Of a DNA stretch of 8,897 nucleotides, positions 1 to 6,186 are shown in pieces. Below the pieces are notes generated by a model. It made no database searches, was not told the DNA's origin, and saw nothing but the letters and a program-made list of their open reading frames with translations. The stretch covers positions 1 to 8,897 of the forward strand of contig JAKAMA010000071.1 in the NCBI GenBank assembly GCA_021813085.1, read 5' to 3'. This DNA is from Chloroflexota bacterium (GTDB lineage Bacteria > Chloroflexota > Dehalococcoidia > DSTF01 > JACRBR01). Numbering within the stretch: the first letter of the stretch is position 1; each line of letters starts with the position of its first letter. The position numbers and the translations under genes were made by a program.

Positions 1-2
1 TG

Positions 3-1391
3 GCGGTGACGGCCGCGCGGATGGGGCAGGTGGGGATGATCCCGCCCGCCTTCTTCTGGTACTACCACTGCGGCTATCGCGAGAACTGGAACAAGGCGGC
101 GTGGCACGACGGTGCGATGACGCGGAGCTTCGACGAATACCTGCAGGAGGCGCTCGACAAGGGCTGGTGGGAAGGCGTCGTGCGGCCGGCGCCGGAGACC
201 GAGCCGCGCGTTCTGTTCCAGTCCGGCGGCAACACGCTGCGGCGCGTGCGCGGCGGCCAGAACATGCTGCTCACGCACCTCTGGCCGAAGCTCAAGAAGG
301 TCGTCACGCTCGACTACCGCATGAGCACCACGGCGTGCTGGTCGGACATCGTGCTGCCGGTGGCCAGCCAGTACGAACGCCCGGCGTTCCACCTGCCCAC
401 GCCGCACATGCTGCTGCTCATCTACAGCGACGAGGCGCAGAAGCCGCCAGGCGAAGCGAAGACCGAGTACGAGATCGCGCAGCTCATCGCCCGCAAGATC
501 GAGGAGCGCGCGCGCCAGCGCGAGACGCGCGAGTACGTGGACAACCGCGGCGCCACAAGGCAGTACGCGGGGCTGTACGACCGCCTGACACTGGATGGCG
601 CCATCGCGCGGGAGGAGGATGCCGCGCGCGAGATGGTCGCGGACGGCACGATGACCGGCGCGCTGCCGGCGGACCTGACGTTCGCCGACGTGAAGCGCGA
701 CGGCTACGTGCGCTTCCAGGACTGGGGCATGTCCGTCCTGGCGCTGAACCAGGCCGGCGACATCGAGCCCGACTCGACGTTCGCCACCCTCACCTGGCAC
801 ACGCGCGACAAGCTGCCGTACCCGACGCTGACGCGGCGGGCGCAGTACTACTTCGACCACCCGTGGTTCCTTGAAGCCGGTGAGGAGTGGCCAGCGTTCA
901 AGCCGAACCCGAAGATGGGCGGCGACTATCCGTTCTTCATGACGTCGGGCCACAACCGCTGGTCGATCCACTCGATCCAGATCGCCAACAAACTGATGCT
1001 GGAGACGCACCGCGGCGCGCCGCACATGGTGATGAACTCGGCGGACGCGATGCGTCGCGACATCGCCGATGACGAGGAGGTGCGCGTCTTCAACGACATG
1101 GGTGCGTTCAAGGTGCGCGTGAAGCTGTCGCCCGGTGTGATGCCGGGGCAGGTCGTCGTGTACAACGGCTGGGACCCGTACCAGTTCAGCGGCTGGCGCG
1201 GGCCGATGGACCTGGAGCCGGGCATGGTGAAGTGGCTCCATCTCGCCGGCGGCTACGGGCACCTGCGCTACTGGCCGATCCAGTGGCAGCCGACGCCCGT
1301 CGACCGCGGGGTGCGCGTGGATGTCGAGAAGATCGTCGAGGCCGTGCCGTCCGGCCGCGCGGCGCGGCCGGCCGCTGCCAGGAAGGAGTGA
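3..1391 (+). CDS. Molybdopterin oxidoreductase, type II DMSO reductase family, catalytic (alpha) subunit, C-terminal part
   Basis: The reading frame is open to the left edge, so this is the C-terminal half (about 461 residues visible) of a protein that in this family is usually 900-1000 residues. Seen: a segment with SDIVLPVASQYERPAFH around residue 113, typical of the third Mo-bisMGD domain, and SGHNRWSIHS at about 314-323. Then MNSADAMRRDI, EEVRVFNDMGAF and AGGYGHLRYWP, ending in DRGVRVDVEKI. These match the C-terminal dinucleotide-binding domain of type II enzymes such as ethylbenzene dehydrogenase, steroid C25 dehydrogenase, selenate/chlorate reductase and DMS dehydrogenase. Family knowledge: these are usually periplasmic heterotrimers with an Fe-S beta and a haem-b gamma subunit; neither is seen here and they may lie upstream. 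The Mo-ligand Asp and N-terminal Fe-S motif fall outside the window. Fatty-acid-type genes just downstream favour a hydroxylating dehydrogenase over a respiratory reductase (inference). A short Ala/Arg-rich tail follows the last conserved motif. Confidence 0.88.
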   Translation, partial: AVTAARMGQVGMIPPAFFWYYHCGYRENWNKAAWHDGAMTRSFDEYLQEALDKGWWEGVVRPAPETEPRVLFQSGGNTLRRVRGGQNMLLTHLWPKLKKVVTLDYRMSTTACWSDIVLPVASQYERPAFHLPTPHMLLLIYSDEAQKPPGEAKTEYEIAQLIARKIEERARQRETREYVDNRGATRQYAGLYDRLTLDGAIAREEDAAREMVADGTMTGALPADLTFADVKRDGYVRFQDWGMSVLALNQAGDIEPDSTFATLTWHTRDKLPYPTLTRRAQYYFDHPWFLEAGEEWPAFKPNPKMGGDYPFFMTSGHNRWSIHSIQIANKLMLETHRGAPHMVMNSADAMRRDIADDEEVRVFNDMGAFKVRVKLSPGVMPGQVVVYNGWDPYQFSGWRGPMDLEPGMVKWLHLAGGYGHLRYWPIQWQPTPVDRGVRVDVEKIVEAVPSGRAARPAAARKE

Positions 1392-1394
1392 GGG

Positions 1395-1685
1395 ATGTAC
1401 GCAGAGACGCTTGTCCTGCCACCGGAGCTGATGGAGGCCGCGAAGAAGGCGGCCCTGGCGAAGAAGAAGCAGGCCGCCGCGAAGGCAGGCGCAGCGGGGC
1501 CAGCCACCACGAAGGCCCATCCGGCGGCCCGCACGAAGCGGGCTGTGGCAACGCCCGTCGCCAGGGCCGCCGGGGCACGTGCCGCCGCGGCCCGGACGGT
1601 GCCCGCCACCCGCAAGAAGGCCGCCGCGGCGAAACCATCCGCTGCGACCAAACGCGCGGCGTCGCGCGGCGGGCGAAAGGGGTAG
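1395..1685 (+). CDS. Small Lys/Ala-rich basic protein, histone-H1-tail-like, function unknown
   Basis: A 96-residue protein starting with ATG six bases after a strong Shine-Dalgarno AAGGAG (1383-1388). It begins three bases after the molybdoenzyme stop and ends two bases before the next start, so it sits in the operon like a genuine gene. The first 13 or so residues (MYAETLVLPPELM) are ordinary. The rest is nearly all Ala, Lys, Arg, Pro, Thr and Gly, with AAKKAALAKKKQAAAKAG, TRKKAAAAKP and RGGRKG blocks. There is no signal peptide, Cys or membrane segment. The composition resembles AlgP- or H1-like bacterial DNA-binding tails, but a polyanion-binding or assembly role is equally possible. I do not recognise a family. 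The short non-repetitive head could be a docking peptide or the remnant of a longer gene. Expression is well supported by the ribosome site; function is not. Confidence 0.6.
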   Translation: MYAETLVLPPELMEAAKKAALAKKKQAAAKAGAAGPATTKAHPAARTKRAVATPVARAAGARAAAARTVPATRKKAAAAKPSAATKRAASRGGRKG

Positions 1686-1687
1686 AC

Positions 1688-2128
1688 ATGGCGGTCGCGG
1701 AGACGGGCCGGCGCGTGCCGCTCAACCCTGACATGATCGAGATGCCCGCCTCGGCGGGCGGGCTGCCGCGGCTCGTCGGATCGTGCTGCCCGGCGTGTGG
1801 GGCGCGCTTCGCGGCGCGGCGCGCGATCTGCCTGCAGTGCGCACACCGCGGGATCGAGCGCTGCACGCTGAGCCCGACCGGCACCGTCTGGACGTTCACG
1901 GTCGTCCGGCAGCAGCCGCCCGGGTCGATCCTGCAGGCACCGTACGCCATCGCGCAGGTGCAGCTCGACGACGGGCCGATCGTCGCCGCTCCGCTGGTGG
2001 ATACGGCGATCGACGCGGTGCGCGTGGGGCTGCCGGTCGAGATGACGCTGTGCGACGCCGGCCGTGACGCCGATGGCAACACGCTCGTGGCGCACGCCTT
2101 CCGTGCGCGGCGGGAGGAGGAGCAATGA
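1688..2128 (+). CDS. DUF35-type Zn-ribbon / OB-fold acyl-CoA-associated protein
   Basis: A 146-residue protein. The start is the ATG at 1688, two bases after the previous stop and preceded by AAAGGGG. The same frame stays open further upstream, but that part overlaps two other genes and has no homologous look. Seen: a rubredoxin-like Zn-ribbon, C34-P-A-C37 and C48-L-Q-C51, followed by an OB-fold domain (residues ~58-140) with GTVWTFTVVRQ, APYAIAQVQLDDGPIVAAPLV and VGLPVEMTL. This is the DUF35/YlxI-like architecture that pairs with SCP2-type thiolases. In ChsH2-Ltp2 of steroid side-chain degradation, the DUF35 domain is required for the thiolase-like aldolase to work. Its stop overlaps the thiolase start in ATGA (2125-2128), implying translational coupling and probable 1:1 complex formation. 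A role in binding or channelling an acyl-CoA is inferred; the substrate is unknown. Confidence 0.88.
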   Translation: MAVAETGRRVPLNPDMIEMPASAGGLPRLVGSCCPACGARFAARRAICLQCAHRGIERCTLSPTGTVWTFTVVRQQPPGSILQAPYAIAQVQLDDGPIVAAPLVDTAIDAVRVGLPVEMTLCDAGRDADGNTLVAHAFRARREEEQ

Positions 2129-3261
2129 CCAGCGAGCGCGACGTGGTGGTGCTCGGCGTGGGATTGCACCCGTTCGGGCGGTTCCCCGACCGGTCGCTGG
2201 ACGACCTGGCGCGTCACGCGGCGCTGGCGGCGCTGGACGACGCCGGCATCACGTTCCGGGAGATCGAAGCGGGGTTCGTGGGCCGGGTCGGCGGCACCGG
2301 GCCGCCGGTGGGCGTCGGGACCCGCATCTTCAGCGAGCTGGGCCAGCACGGCATCCCGATCACGAACATCGAGCTGGCCTGCGGCAGCTCGTCGCGCGCG
2401 CTGATGCACGCCGCTGACATGATCCGCGCGGGCTCCGCGGAGACGGCGATGGTGATCGGCGTGGAGAAGATGGAGCGCGGGATGCTGCAGGTCGGCGGCG
2501 CGGGCGCGACATCGTACGCATCGGTGATGGGGCTGAACGTCATGCCGGCGGCCTACGCGATGCGGGCGCAGCGGCACATGGAGGAGTACGGCACGAAGCC
2601 GGAGCACTTCGCGCAGGTGAGCGTGAAGGCGCACCGCAACGCCATGCACAACCCGTACGCACAGTACCGCGTGGCGATCACGCTCGAAGAGGTGCTGGGC
2701 TCGCGCATGGTGTGCGACCCGCTGACGCTCTACCAGTGCTGCCCGACGAGCGACGGCGCGTCGGCGGTGATCCTCGCGTCGGCGGCGCGGGGACGGCGGC
2801 ACACGGCGTCGCCGGTGCGGCTCGCCGCGTGGGCGGGCGGTTCGCCGGTGTACGAGAATGGACACGAGGGGCTGGGCGAAGGGCCGACGGGCGCGGTCGC
2901 GCGGCGCGCGTACGCGCGCGCGAGCATTGGCCCGGAGGACATCGACGTGACGCAGGTGCACGACGCGTTCACGCCGGGCGAGATCCTGACGATCGAGGAG
3001 CTCGGGTACGTCAAGCCGGGTGACGGCGGTCCGTTCGTCTTTGGCGGCGGCACGGAGATCACCGGCAAGTATCCCGTGAACACGGACGGCGGGCTCCTCA
3101 GCCGCGGCCACCCGATGGGGGCCACCGGGGGCGCCATGGTGACCGAAGTGGTGCGCCAGCTCCGCGGCCAGGCGGGCGCGCGGCAGGTCGAGGGCGCACG
3201 CGCAGGGTTGGTGCAGAACGCGGGCATCGGGGGCGTCAACGTCCTCGTGCTGTCCGCCTGA
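2125..3261 (+). CDS. SCP2-type thiolase-like protein (acetyl-CoA acetyltransferase / lipid-transfer aldolase family)
   Basis: A 378-residue protein of normal length for the SCP2/SCPx thiolase group, translationally coupled to the DUF35 gene. Seen: a nucleophile-elbow Cys86 in ELACGSSSRAL, then VIGVEKM, a long insert starting near MEEYGTKPEHFAQVS, then HDAF with His279. His329 lies in GGLLSRGHPMGATG, and the C-terminal glycine loop is QNAGIGGVNVLVL at about 364. These are the SCP2-thiolase landmarks, with two departures. The HDCF motif of biosynthetic/degradative SCP2-thiolases is HDAF, lacking the acid/base Cys, and the CxG Cys of classical thiolases is also absent, as is usual in this subgroup. 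It could therefore be a thiolase with altered chemistry or a retro-aldolase of the Ltp2 type acting with its DUF35 partner. It is predicted cytoplasmic, cleaving a CoA-thioester made by the operon's other enzymes. Family assignment is firm; reaction uncertain. Confidence 0.88.
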   Translation: MTSERDVVVLGVGLHPFGRFPDRSLDDLARHAALAALDDAGITFREIEAGFVGRVGGTGPPVGVGTRIFSELGQHGIPITNIELACGSSSRALMHAADMIRAGSAETAMVIGVEKMERGMLQVGGAGATSYASVMGLNVMPAAYAMRAQRHMEEYGTKPEHFAQVSVKAHRNAMHNPYAQYRVAITLEEVLGSRMVCDPLTLYQCCPTSDGASAVILASAARGRRHTASPVRLAAWAGGSPVYENGHEGLGEGPTGAVARRAYARASIGPEDIDVTQVHDAFTPGEILTIEELGYVKPGDGGPFVFGGGTEITGKYPVNTDGGLLSRGHPMGATGGAMVTEVVRQLRGQAGARQVEGARAGLVQNAGIGGVNVLVLSA

Positions 3262-3271
3262 GGGGGACGCC

Positions 3272-4495
3272 ATGCCGGGCATCGACCTGAACTTCGACCT
3301 GACGCCGGAGCAGGTGCAGTTGCGCGAGCAGACGCACCGCTTCGCGGCGGAGGTGATGCGGCCAGCGGCGATGGAGCTGGACGCGCTGACGCCGGAGGAG
3401 GTGATCGCGCCGGAGTCGCCGCTGCGGCGGGTGTTCGCGCAGGCGTACAAGACGGGCTACCACCTGCGCGCCTTCCCGCCGGAACTCGGCGGTCCGGGGC
3501 TGGCGCCGATGGACGGCTGGGTCGTCGGCGAGGAGATGGGCTGGGGGAACGGCGGGCTCTCGATCAGCCTTGGCGTGACCTCGATGCCGTTCCGGTTCGC
3601 GGCGATGACCGGCAACCCGGACCTGATGCGCGACGTCGTGCGTCCGTTCCTGGACGATACGGAGGGAAGGTACATCGGCTGCTGGTGCGCGACGGAGCCG
3701 CAGCACGGCTCGGACGCGATCCTGCATTCGGGCGCGGACTCGCGGCCGGACATCCACTTCGAGTGCATGGCGCGGCGTGTCGGTGACGAGTGGGAGATCA
3801 ACGGACAGAAGTCGGCGTGGGTGTCGAACGGCACGATGGCGACGCACACGCTGGGGTTCTTCTGCGTGGAGCCGTCGCTAGGCATGGCGGGCACCGGCGT
3901 GGCGGTGGTGCCGCTGGACCTGCCCGGCGTCAGCCGCGGCAAGCCGCTGAACAAGCTGGGGCAGCGGGCGCTGAACCAGGGCGAGATCTTCTTCGACGGC
4001 GTCCGCATCCCGCGCCACTACATGCTGGTCGAGCCGGGCGTGTTCGGTTCGGCGACGGACGGGATCCTGGCGGGCGCGAACGCGGGCATGAGCACGACAT
4101 TCTGCGGCGTCGCGCGGGCGGCGTTCGAGGAAGCGCTCGCGTACGCGCAGCAGCGCGTGCAGGGCGGCGTGCCGATCGCGTCGCACCAGCTCGTGCAACG
4201 ACAGCTCTTCGACATGTTCACCCGGCTCGAAGCGGCGCGTGCGCTGTCGCGGCTGGCGACGAAGCGGTTGACGAGCGGCCAACCGACGACCCACTACTCG
4301 ATCGCCGCGAAGACGTACTGCACGCAGACGGCGCTCGACCTGGCATCGGCGGCGATCCAGACCTTCGGCGGGCTCGGGCTGGCCAAGGGGATGCTCGTCG
4401 AGATGCTGTTCCGGGACGCGCGCGCGTCGTTGATCGAGGACGGCGCCAACGACGTGCTGGCGCTCGCCGGCGCCCGCTTCCTGCTACAGGACTGA
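3272..4495 (+). CDS. Acyl-CoA dehydrogenase family flavoprotein
   Basis: A 407-residue protein, normal for the family, starting with ATG after AGGGGG (3261-3266) and ten bases behind the thiolase. Seen: N-terminal helical domain beginning FDLTPEQVQLREQTHRFA. The middle beta-domain has the signature CATEPQHGSD (TEP at 141-143, GSD at 146-148) and WEINGQKSAWVSNG, which contacts FAD and acyl-CoA. Next is the C-terminal helical domain with AIQTFGGLGLAKGM and LFRDARASLIEDGANDVLALAG. The usual catalytic base sits in IYEGT-like sequence; here the aligned stretch is I388-E389-D390-G391, so the position is Asp390 unless Glu389 substitutes. It should catalyse FAD-dependent alpha,beta-desaturation of an acyl-CoA, passing electrons to an electron-transfer flavoprotein (family knowledge). 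It is the last gene of the catabolic operon visible here; 169 bases follow before the next gene. Chain-length or ring-substrate preference cannot be deduced. Confidence 0.93.
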   Translation: MPGIDLNFDLTPEQVQLREQTHRFAAEVMRPAAMELDALTPEEVIAPESPLRRVFAQAYKTGYHLRAFPPELGGPGLAPMDGWVVGEEMGWGNGGLSISLGVTSMPFRFAAMTGNPDLMRDVVRPFLDDTEGRYIGCWCATEPQHGSDAILHSGADSRPDIHFECMARRVGDEWEINGQKSAWVSNGTMATHTLGFFCVEPSLGMAGTGVAVVPLDLPGVSRGKPLNKLGQRALNQGEIFFDGVRIPRHYMLVEPGVFGSATDGILAGANAGMSTTFCGVARAAFEEALAYAQQRVQGGVPIASHQLVQRQLFDMFTRLEAARALSRLATKRLTSGQPTTHYSIAAKTYCTQTALDLASAAIQTFGGLGLAKGMLVEMLFRDARASLIEDGANDVLALAGARFLLQD

Positions 4496-4575
4496 GCGCC
4501 CGAGGCTGCCGCTTGCCACTCGTTATGTCTTCTACCAGCCCTGCCCGCCGGCGTTCCGTGTTCTGGCCGATCCGC

Positions 4576-4593
4576 GCCAGCGGCATTGCTGGC
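4576..4593 (+). terminator. Short hairpin between the catabolic operon and the next promoter (weak terminator candidate)
   Basis: A perfect 6-bp inverted repeat GCCAGC / GCTGGC with a 6-base loop, lying 80 bases after the acyl-CoA dehydrogenase stop and 5 bases before the -35 box of the next gene. There is no T-run after it, so it is not a classical intrinsic terminator. It could be a weak or factor-assisted stop, or chance in GC-rich DNA. The rest of 4496-4575 shows nothing I can name. Confidence 0.25.
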
Positions 4594-4597
4594 CCGC

Positions 4598-4626
4598 TTG
4601 ACAAACATATGTTCTACTCTTATCCT
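4598..4626 (+). promoter_or_regulatory. Sigma70-type promoter of the radical-SAM gene
   Basis: A perfect TTGACA (4598-4603), a 17-base spacer and TATCCT (4621-4626; four of six to TATAAT). This AT-rich island stands out sharply in the surrounding GC-rich DNA. Transcription would begin near 4633, giving a leader of about 30 bases that carries AGGAG (4652-4656), eight bases before the ATG at 4665. It is by far the best promoter match in the window. Confidence 0.75.
4602..4615. promoter_or_regulatory. Putative LexA operator (SOS box) in the promoter spacer
   Basis: The 14 bases CAAACATATGTTCT match the Gram-positive-type SOS box CGAACRNRYGTTYC at 12 of 14 positions and contain the perfect palindrome AACATATGTT (4604-4613). 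The mismatch in the left half-site (A for G) falls on the last base of the perfect -35 TTGACA, suggesting one base serves both elements. The site lies between -35 and -10, where LexA binding would block RNA polymerase. A lexA gene lies about 4 kb away in the same window. The exact motif used by this organism's LexA is unknown, so the assignment is inference. Confidence 0.6.
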
Positions 4627-4664
4627 GCACCCATCACCCAGGAATCCCAGCAGGAGCGGCGGCG

Positions 4665-5558
4665 ATGCCAGACGTCATCTTCGAAGAGATCGCCTGCAAG
4701 AGCGCACTCAACCGCGTCCACGCGCCCGGCCTGCCCTTCCGCTGGACGCTGAACCCGTACCGCGGCTGCCAGCACGCCTGCACCTACTGCTTCGCCCGCG
4801 GCGCGCACGAGTTTCTCGGCTACGACGCCGGCAGGGACTTCGAGACGCGCATCGTCGTGAAGGTCAACGCGCCGGAGGCGCTGCGCCGCGACCTCGCGCG
4901 GCCGGGGTGGCGGCGCGAGCGGGTCGCCATCGGCACCGCGTGCGACCCGTACCAGCAGGCGGAGCTAAAGTACGGGCTCACGCACCGCATCCTGCGCGTC
5001 CTGCGCGAGTTCGCGAACCCCGCCAGCATCACCACGAAGTCGCCGCACGTCGTCCGTGACGCCGACCTGCTACAGGCGCTCTCCGCCGTCGCCGGCGTGA
5101 CGGTCAACTTCAGCATCGCGACGCTCGACGAAGAGGTCTGGAAGCGCATCGAGCCGGCGACGGCCAGGCCCCGCAAGCGGCTGGAAGCGATGCGGCTGCT
5201 CTCCGAACGCGGCATCCAGTGCGGCGTGCTGCTCGCGCCGGTGCTACCGGGCCTGACCGACGACCCCGACGACCTGCGGCGGGTGGTCGAGGCGGCACAG
5301 GAGCACGGCGCCTCCTACATCCACGACAACGTCCTCCACCTGAAGCCCGGCACCAGGGAGTGGTTCATGCCGTTCCTGCGCGAGGCGTACCCGCACCTCT
5401 CGGAGCGGTACGCGGCGTACTATCGCGGGCCGTACGCGCCGGCGTCGTACACGCTGGAGGTGCACCGCACGATTGAGGCGCTCCGGCACGCCTACGGCCT
5501 CGCGTTGCCCTCCGAGGCACAGGACGCGACTGCCGGCCAACTACAACTGGCGATGTGA
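4665..5558 (+). CDS. Radical-SAM protein of the SplB / Rv2578c type (COG1533)
   Basis: A 297-residue protein with a well-placed ribosome site. Seen: NPYRGCQHACTYCFARG with C35-x3-C39-x2-C42, the radical-SAM [4Fe-4S] cluster motif. It is followed by GTACDPYQQAE (from residue 90), ITTKSPHVVRDADLL (around 122), NFSIATLDEEVWKRIEP and the barrel segment GVLLAPVLPGLTDD. These are marks of the group related to spore photoproduct lyase and annotated as DNA-repair-photolyase-like or Rv2578c-family. The Cys used for H-atom transfer in true spore photoproduct lyase is not obvious, so UV-lesion repair should not be assumed; the substrate of this family is not established to my knowledge. It has its own promoter with a LexA-box-like operator, which supports a DNA-damage role (inference). 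It appears monocistronic, or reads on into the 125-aa gene after 193 bases. It is unrelated by function to the catabolic operon before it. Confidence 0.9.
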   Translation: MPDVIFEEIACKSALNRVHAPGLPFRWTLNPYRGCQHACTYCFARGAHEFLGYDAGRDFETRIVVKVNAPEALRRDLARPGWRRERVAIGTACDPYQQAELKYGLTHRILRVLREFANPASITTKSPHVVRDADLLQALSAVAGVTVNFSIATLDEEVWKRIEPATARPRKRLEAMRLLSERGIQCGVLLAPVLPGLTDDPDDLRRVVEAAQEHGASYIHDNVLHLKPGTREWFMPFLREAYPHLSERYAAYYRGPYAPASYTLEVHRTIEALRHAYGLALPSEAQDATAGQLQLAM

Positions 5559-5648
5559 CCGTTCGGGGCGACGGCGAGCTGAGAGGTCGGGGAAGGCCCG
5601 CACGCCGCCACAACCGCGCCCCCATTTTTCTTCAATCCGGCCGAGATA

Positions 5649-5658
5649 CATTGCAATG
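5649..5658. promoter_or_regulatory. Palindrome CATTGCAATG in the gap before the 125-aa gene
   Basis: A perfect 10-bp palindrome within a locally AT-rich patch (about 5624-5658) of the 193-base gap 5559-5751. It overlaps a weak -10-like TACATT (5647-5652) whose -35 is poor, so it may be an operator at a weak promoter for the downstream gene. It does not fit the LexA motif. A match in GC-rich DNA is less likely by chance than usual, but a single copy proves little. Nothing else recognisable is seen in this gap. Confidence 0.3.
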
Positions 5659-5751
5659 AGGGTGCACGCTCGCCGATGCTGAGATAACGCGACGAGGCAA
5701 GCGCACGCGGACGCGCCCAGGCGCGCCGGCTCACGACCAGGAACGACGCCC

Positions 5752-6129
5752 ATGGCACCCGCCGACGTGGCAGTTCGGACCATCGCCCCGACCATCGAGT
5801 TGCCCGCGATCGACGAGCGCTCGCCCGCGACGCTGGCGCCCGTGGCGGCGATGCGCGCCGCCACCATCAGCACGCTCGCGGGCGAGGTGATCACGCACGG
5901 TGTCGCCGAGCTGGCGGGCACGGCGGACGCCTGGACGGCGACCGTCGGCCACCTCGACCGGCCGGGCGCGATGGCGAACGCGTACTTCGCGGGCGGCATG
6001 CGCGAGGTCCTGCTGAGCCTCAACGACGGACGCGGGGCGCGGGCGCGCGTCGTCGGCACGAGCTTCGTGGCGGCGAGCGAGCGCATCTGCCAGCTTCGAG
6101 GCCTGGAGCCGCTCGCGCACGCCGCCTGA
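5752..6129 (+). CDS. Hypothetical protein, 125 aa
   Basis: Starts with ATG nine bases after AGGA (5739-5742). Third codon positions are almost all G or C, which supports this strand and frame over a longer antisense frame. I do not recognise a family. Visible: an Ala-rich, Pro-containing N-terminal third (residues 1-40) with no signal peptide or membrane segment. A more ordered region follows with AGTADAWTATVGHLDRPGAM, AYFAGGMREVLLSLNDG and ARVVGTSFVAASERICQLRG. The alternating hydrophobics and glycines suggest a small beta-rich domain with a C-terminal strand-helix element. There is a single Cys near residue 115, so no metal cluster. It lies 57 bases before holA on the same strand, and may share its control or be separate because holA seems to have its own -10 box. 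Function unknown. Confidence 0.65.
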   Translation: MAPADVAVRTIAPTIELPAIDERSPATLAPVAAMRAATISTLAGEVITHGVAELAGTADAWTATVGHLDRPGAMANAYFAGGMREVLLSLNDGRGARARVVGTSFVAASERICQLRGLEPLAHAA

Positions 6130-6151
6130 CATCTGCGCGCCACCCGCGGCG

Positions 6152-6180
6152 CAGACGGTGGCCGGCGCTTCGCCTACAAT
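6152..6180 (+). promoter_or_regulatory. Promoter of holA, probably giving a leaderless transcript
   Basis: TACAAT (6175-6180; five of six to TATAAT, and fitting TANNNT) ends six bases before the GTG start at 6187. CAGACG (6152-6157), with the GAC core of TTGACA, lies 17 bases upstream. Transcription would start at or next to the start codon, and no Shine-Dalgarno is present. This is the arrangement of leaderless genes. Confidence 0.55.
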
Positions 6181-6186
6181 GCTGGC

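Noticed and set aside
1232..1687. N-terminal extension of the DUF35 protein in the same frame
   Set aside because: The extension overlaps the molybdoenzyme and the small basic gene, and is Arg/Gly-rich with no family resemblance. The ATG at 1688 has a ribosome site and fits the family length.
1186..3450. A 754-codon open frame on the minus strand across the DUF35 and thiolase genes
   Set aside because: It is antisense to genes with clear family motifs, is rich in Arg/His/Pro, and has no domain character. Long antisense frames are expected in DNA this GC-rich.
4586..5059. A plus-strand frame overlapping the promoter and the start of the radical-SAM gene
   Set aside because: It is Arg-rich and out of frame with the conserved CxxxCxxC protein, so it is a shadow of that gene.
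5559..5751. Possible second LexA box or small RNA in the spacer after the radical-SAM gene
   Set aside because: No GAAC-N4-GTTC-like pair, no terminator with a T-run and no convincing promoter were found.
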